From Ignavibacteriales bacterium (GTDB taxonomy: Bacteria > Bacteroidota > Ignavibacteria > Ignavibacteriales > Melioribacteraceae): 64,000 bases of DNA. The stretch covers positions 124,001-188,000 of the forward strand of contig JACOUS010000030.1 in assembly GCA_016177735.1 (NCBI GenBank). The letters are read 5' to 3'. The position numbers and the translations under genes are program-made. Shown piece after piece: positions 62,268 through 64,000 of the stretch; the first letter of the stretch is position 1, and each line of letters opens with the position of its first letter. Under the pieces are notes generated by a model. That model was not told the origin of the DNA. It saw only the letters and a program-made list of their open reading frames with translations, and did not search any database.

Positions 62268-64000
62268 ATGAAAAAAATAATCTCTCTCGCTTTTTTCGTG
62301 CTTGGATTGGGCAGTTTATCTGCCCAATCTTTTGTTTGGAAACTTAACCATCATTCTTATGATAGCCCAAAAACTTTTGCGGAAAGCGATACGCTCAAAA
62401 TTTTAGCAGTGATGGTGGAATTTCAAAAAGATAATGACGGCAATACTTACGGAGACGGCAAGTTCGGTTCAATTTATACGAAAGAATACGGCGATACAAT
62501 TTTGGATCCGCTTCCGCACAACGCTCAGTATTTTGAAAATCATCTCGAGTTTGCAAAAAATTATTTCCAGAAAGTTTCCAGCGGCAAATTGAATGTTGCC
62601 TACAAAGTTCTTCCGCAAGTTTTGACAGTTTCAAAAATTATGAGAGAATATTCTCCGTCTCCAACAAATCAAACTGATTATACAAATCTCGGAAATTTTG
62701 CCGAAGAAGTTTGGCAGTTAGCCGGAACAACATTCGGCAATGTTGATTTTTCCAAGTACGATCTCTTTACAATTTTTCATGCCGGGGTAGGAAGCGATAT
62801 AGCGAAAACTTCTGTTGCCGCAAATAGAGATTTGCCGTCGCTCTATTTAGGATCGAAGGCATTTAAAAAAATCTTTGGAGAAAACTTCTCCGGCTTCCCG
62901 GTTAATTCTGGAAATTTTTTCATTACCAACACGATGATTCTGCCGTCAACCGAATCGTACGAACAAAAAATTAACGATGAAGTTTTTCTAACTGAAGTCA
63001 CTACCAACGGACTCATTGCGGCAAACATCGGAAGTTTTCTCGGCTTGCCGGATTTATTCAATACCGCTACCGGTGCAACCGCAATCGGCAGACTTGGTTT
63101 GATGGACGGCGAAGCAATTTTTGCGTACGGTGGAGTTTTTCCGCCGGAACTTTCTGCGTGGGAAAAAATTTATCTCGGATGGGCTGAACCGGTTGTAGTA
63201 AATCCTGGTACTGTTAATTTAAGTGTTGCCGCAAATCTTGCCGCATCTGCAAACGATACAACAATTTTAAAAATCCCGATCAACTCAACGGAATATTTTT
63301 TAGTGGAAAACCGCCAGCGCGATGTTAACAAAGATGGGGTGCAGATCAACTATAAAATTGGAAGCCAAACATTCACGTTCAAAGCCGAAAAAGATACGGG
63401 AAGATTTCGGTACTACGATGTAGATACTCTTCGTGGAGTAATTATTGATATTGATGAATTTGACTGGGCAGTACCGGGCAATGGAATTGTAATCTGGCAC
63501 ATTGATGAAAATATTATCAACGAAAAAATTGCGGATAATAAAATTAATGCCGACCTCGATAGAAAAGGTGTTGATCTTGAAGAAGCGGACGGTATTCAGG
63601 ATCTTGGCGAAAAGTTTACTCTGATTACCGGCGAAACTGTGTATGGTTCTGCCGAACAAAAAGATATGTGGTATGCCGGCAATAATTCGCGGTATTACAA
63701 AAACAAATTCTCGACCGATACAAAGCCGAATACAAATTCAAACACCGGCGCTAATAGTTTGATAACGATGGAAAATTTTTCAGCACCGGCAAACAAAATG
63801 TCGTTCAGTGTTAACTTCACAAGTGGGGGTATCAAACTGCTTGCCTCCAAACAATTGGAATTGAAGTCCACGCCGAAATCATTAATTGCAACAGAAAACC
63901 TTTTCTATTTTTTGGATGGCAATGATTTGGTTCAACTCGACAGCGCCGGAAATATTTTGAAGAGAATAGAAAACTTTAGCAATGTACAATTAACCGTATT
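62268..64000 (+). CDS. M6-peptidase-like secreted protein with degenerate zinc motif (3' end outside window)
   Basis: The frame from ATG 62268 stays open to the right edge (577 codons and two bases). A signal peptide (about 1-19) precedes a domain like M6 family metalloproteases: Ile-Leu-Ala-Val-Met-Val-Glu-Phe near 45, Phe-Gln-Lys-Val-Ser-Ser-Gly-Lys near 100, Gly-Leu-Pro-Asp-Leu-Phe near 259, and Leu-Ser-Ala-Trp-Glu-Lys-Ile-Tyr-Leu-Gly-Trp near 300. The position of the HEFGH zinc motif, residues 252-256, reads Ala-Asn-Ile-Gly-Ser, so both histidines and the glutamate are lost. It is probably a non-catalytic relative exported with PorU/PorV, which it follows by six bases. Confidence 0.7.
   Translation, partial: MKKIISLAFFVLGLGSLSAQSFVWKLNHHSYDSPKTFAESDTLKILAVMVEFQKDNDGNTYGDGKFGSIYTKEYGDTILDPLPHNAQYFENHLEFAKNYFQKVSSGKLNVAYKVLPQVLTVSKIMREYSPSPTNQTDYTNLGNFAEEVWQLAGTTFGNVDFSKYDLFTIFHAGVGSDIAKTSVAANRDLPSLYLGSKAFKKIFGENFSGFPVNSGNFFITNTMILPSTESYEQKINDEVFLTEVTTNGLIAANIGSFLGLPDLFNTATGATAIGRLGLMDGEAIFAYGGVFPPELSAWEKIYLGWAEPVVVNPGTVNLSVAANLAASANDTTILKIPINSTEYFLVENRQRDVNKDGVQINYKIGSQTFTFKAEKDTGRFRYYDVDTLRGVIIDIDEFDWAVPGNGIVIWHIDENIINEKIADNKINADLDRKGVDLEEADGIQDLGEKFTLITGETVYGSAEQKDMWYAGNNSRYYKNKFSTDTKPNTNSNTGANSLITMENFSAPANKMSFSVNFTSGGIKLLASKQLELKSTPKSLIATENLFYFLDGNDLVQLDSAGNILKRIENFSNVQLTV

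Noticed and set aside
1-64000. CRISPR arrays or rRNA genes
   Set aside because: No regularly spaced direct repeats and no rRNA-like sequence were seen anywhere in the window.

Overview
The window is AT-rich and almost fully coding, and carries type IX secretion genes (porU, porV, PorV/PorQ-like, C-terminal sorting-type domains), a TonB-dependent receptor with a carboxypeptidase-like N-terminal domain, many two-component proteins and many short dispersed palindromes. This suggests a bacterium of the Bacteroidota/Chlorobi/Ignavibacteriota group; an Ignavibacteria-like organism is my best guess. This is inference, since no rRNA or other marker gene is present.

Layout. 1-3085: end of an NrtS-like transporter, NAD(P)HX epimerase, an ArsM-like methyltransferase and a PiT-family anion transporter. 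3358-13772: carbohydrate and redox genes (GH63-like glucosidase, SDR, flavin disulfide reductase, type 2 glycosyltransferase, glycogen-debranching enzyme, aquaporin, GMC oxidoreductase), with the remnant of an outer-membrane protein gene in the middle. 13769-17602: a frameshifted peroxiredoxin, a sensor kinase, and a reverse-strand set of Crp-like regulator, thioredoxin-like protein and AhpD-like protein. 17652-18701: wreckage of a tyrosine integrase joined to the head of a transposase.

19110-34310 is the most interesting region: an NtrB/NtrC-like pair, then a 17-bp inverted repeat and a sigma-54-type -24/-12 promoter, then a gas-vesicle locus on one strand. Its order is: receiver protein, gvpA, two related coiled-coil proteins (one with exact 33-residue repeats like the cyanobacterial shell protein GvpC), gvpN, a 34-residue membrane peptide, a GvpV-like protein, an Hsp20/GvpH-like protein, a Get3/ArsA-like ATPase, a CDC48-like double AAA ATPase, four GvpF/L paralogues (one fused to a DnaJ J domain), gvpG, gvpO, a GvpS-GvpK fusion and gvpJ. 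Hsp20, Get3, CDC48 and J-domain parts in one locus suggest a dedicated chaperone and assembly set for the hydrophobic shell protein.

34607-42787: a NarL-type regulator, then a TonB receptor, a large secreted protein and a PorV/PorQ-like barrel, probably one operon ending at a strong terminator. 43004-51793: a signalling block (eight-PAS membrane histidine kinase, LytTR response regulator, receiver-kinase hybrid, methyl-accepting chemotaxis protein). 52173-56755: aldo/keto reductase, a multi-pass membrane protein, a decayed and an intact tRNA-Glu, a [2Fe-2S] ferredoxin, endonuclease III and an HD-domain protein. 56958-64000: type IX sortase PorU, PorV and an M6-peptidase-like protein whose zinc motif is missing; the last gene runs off the right edge.
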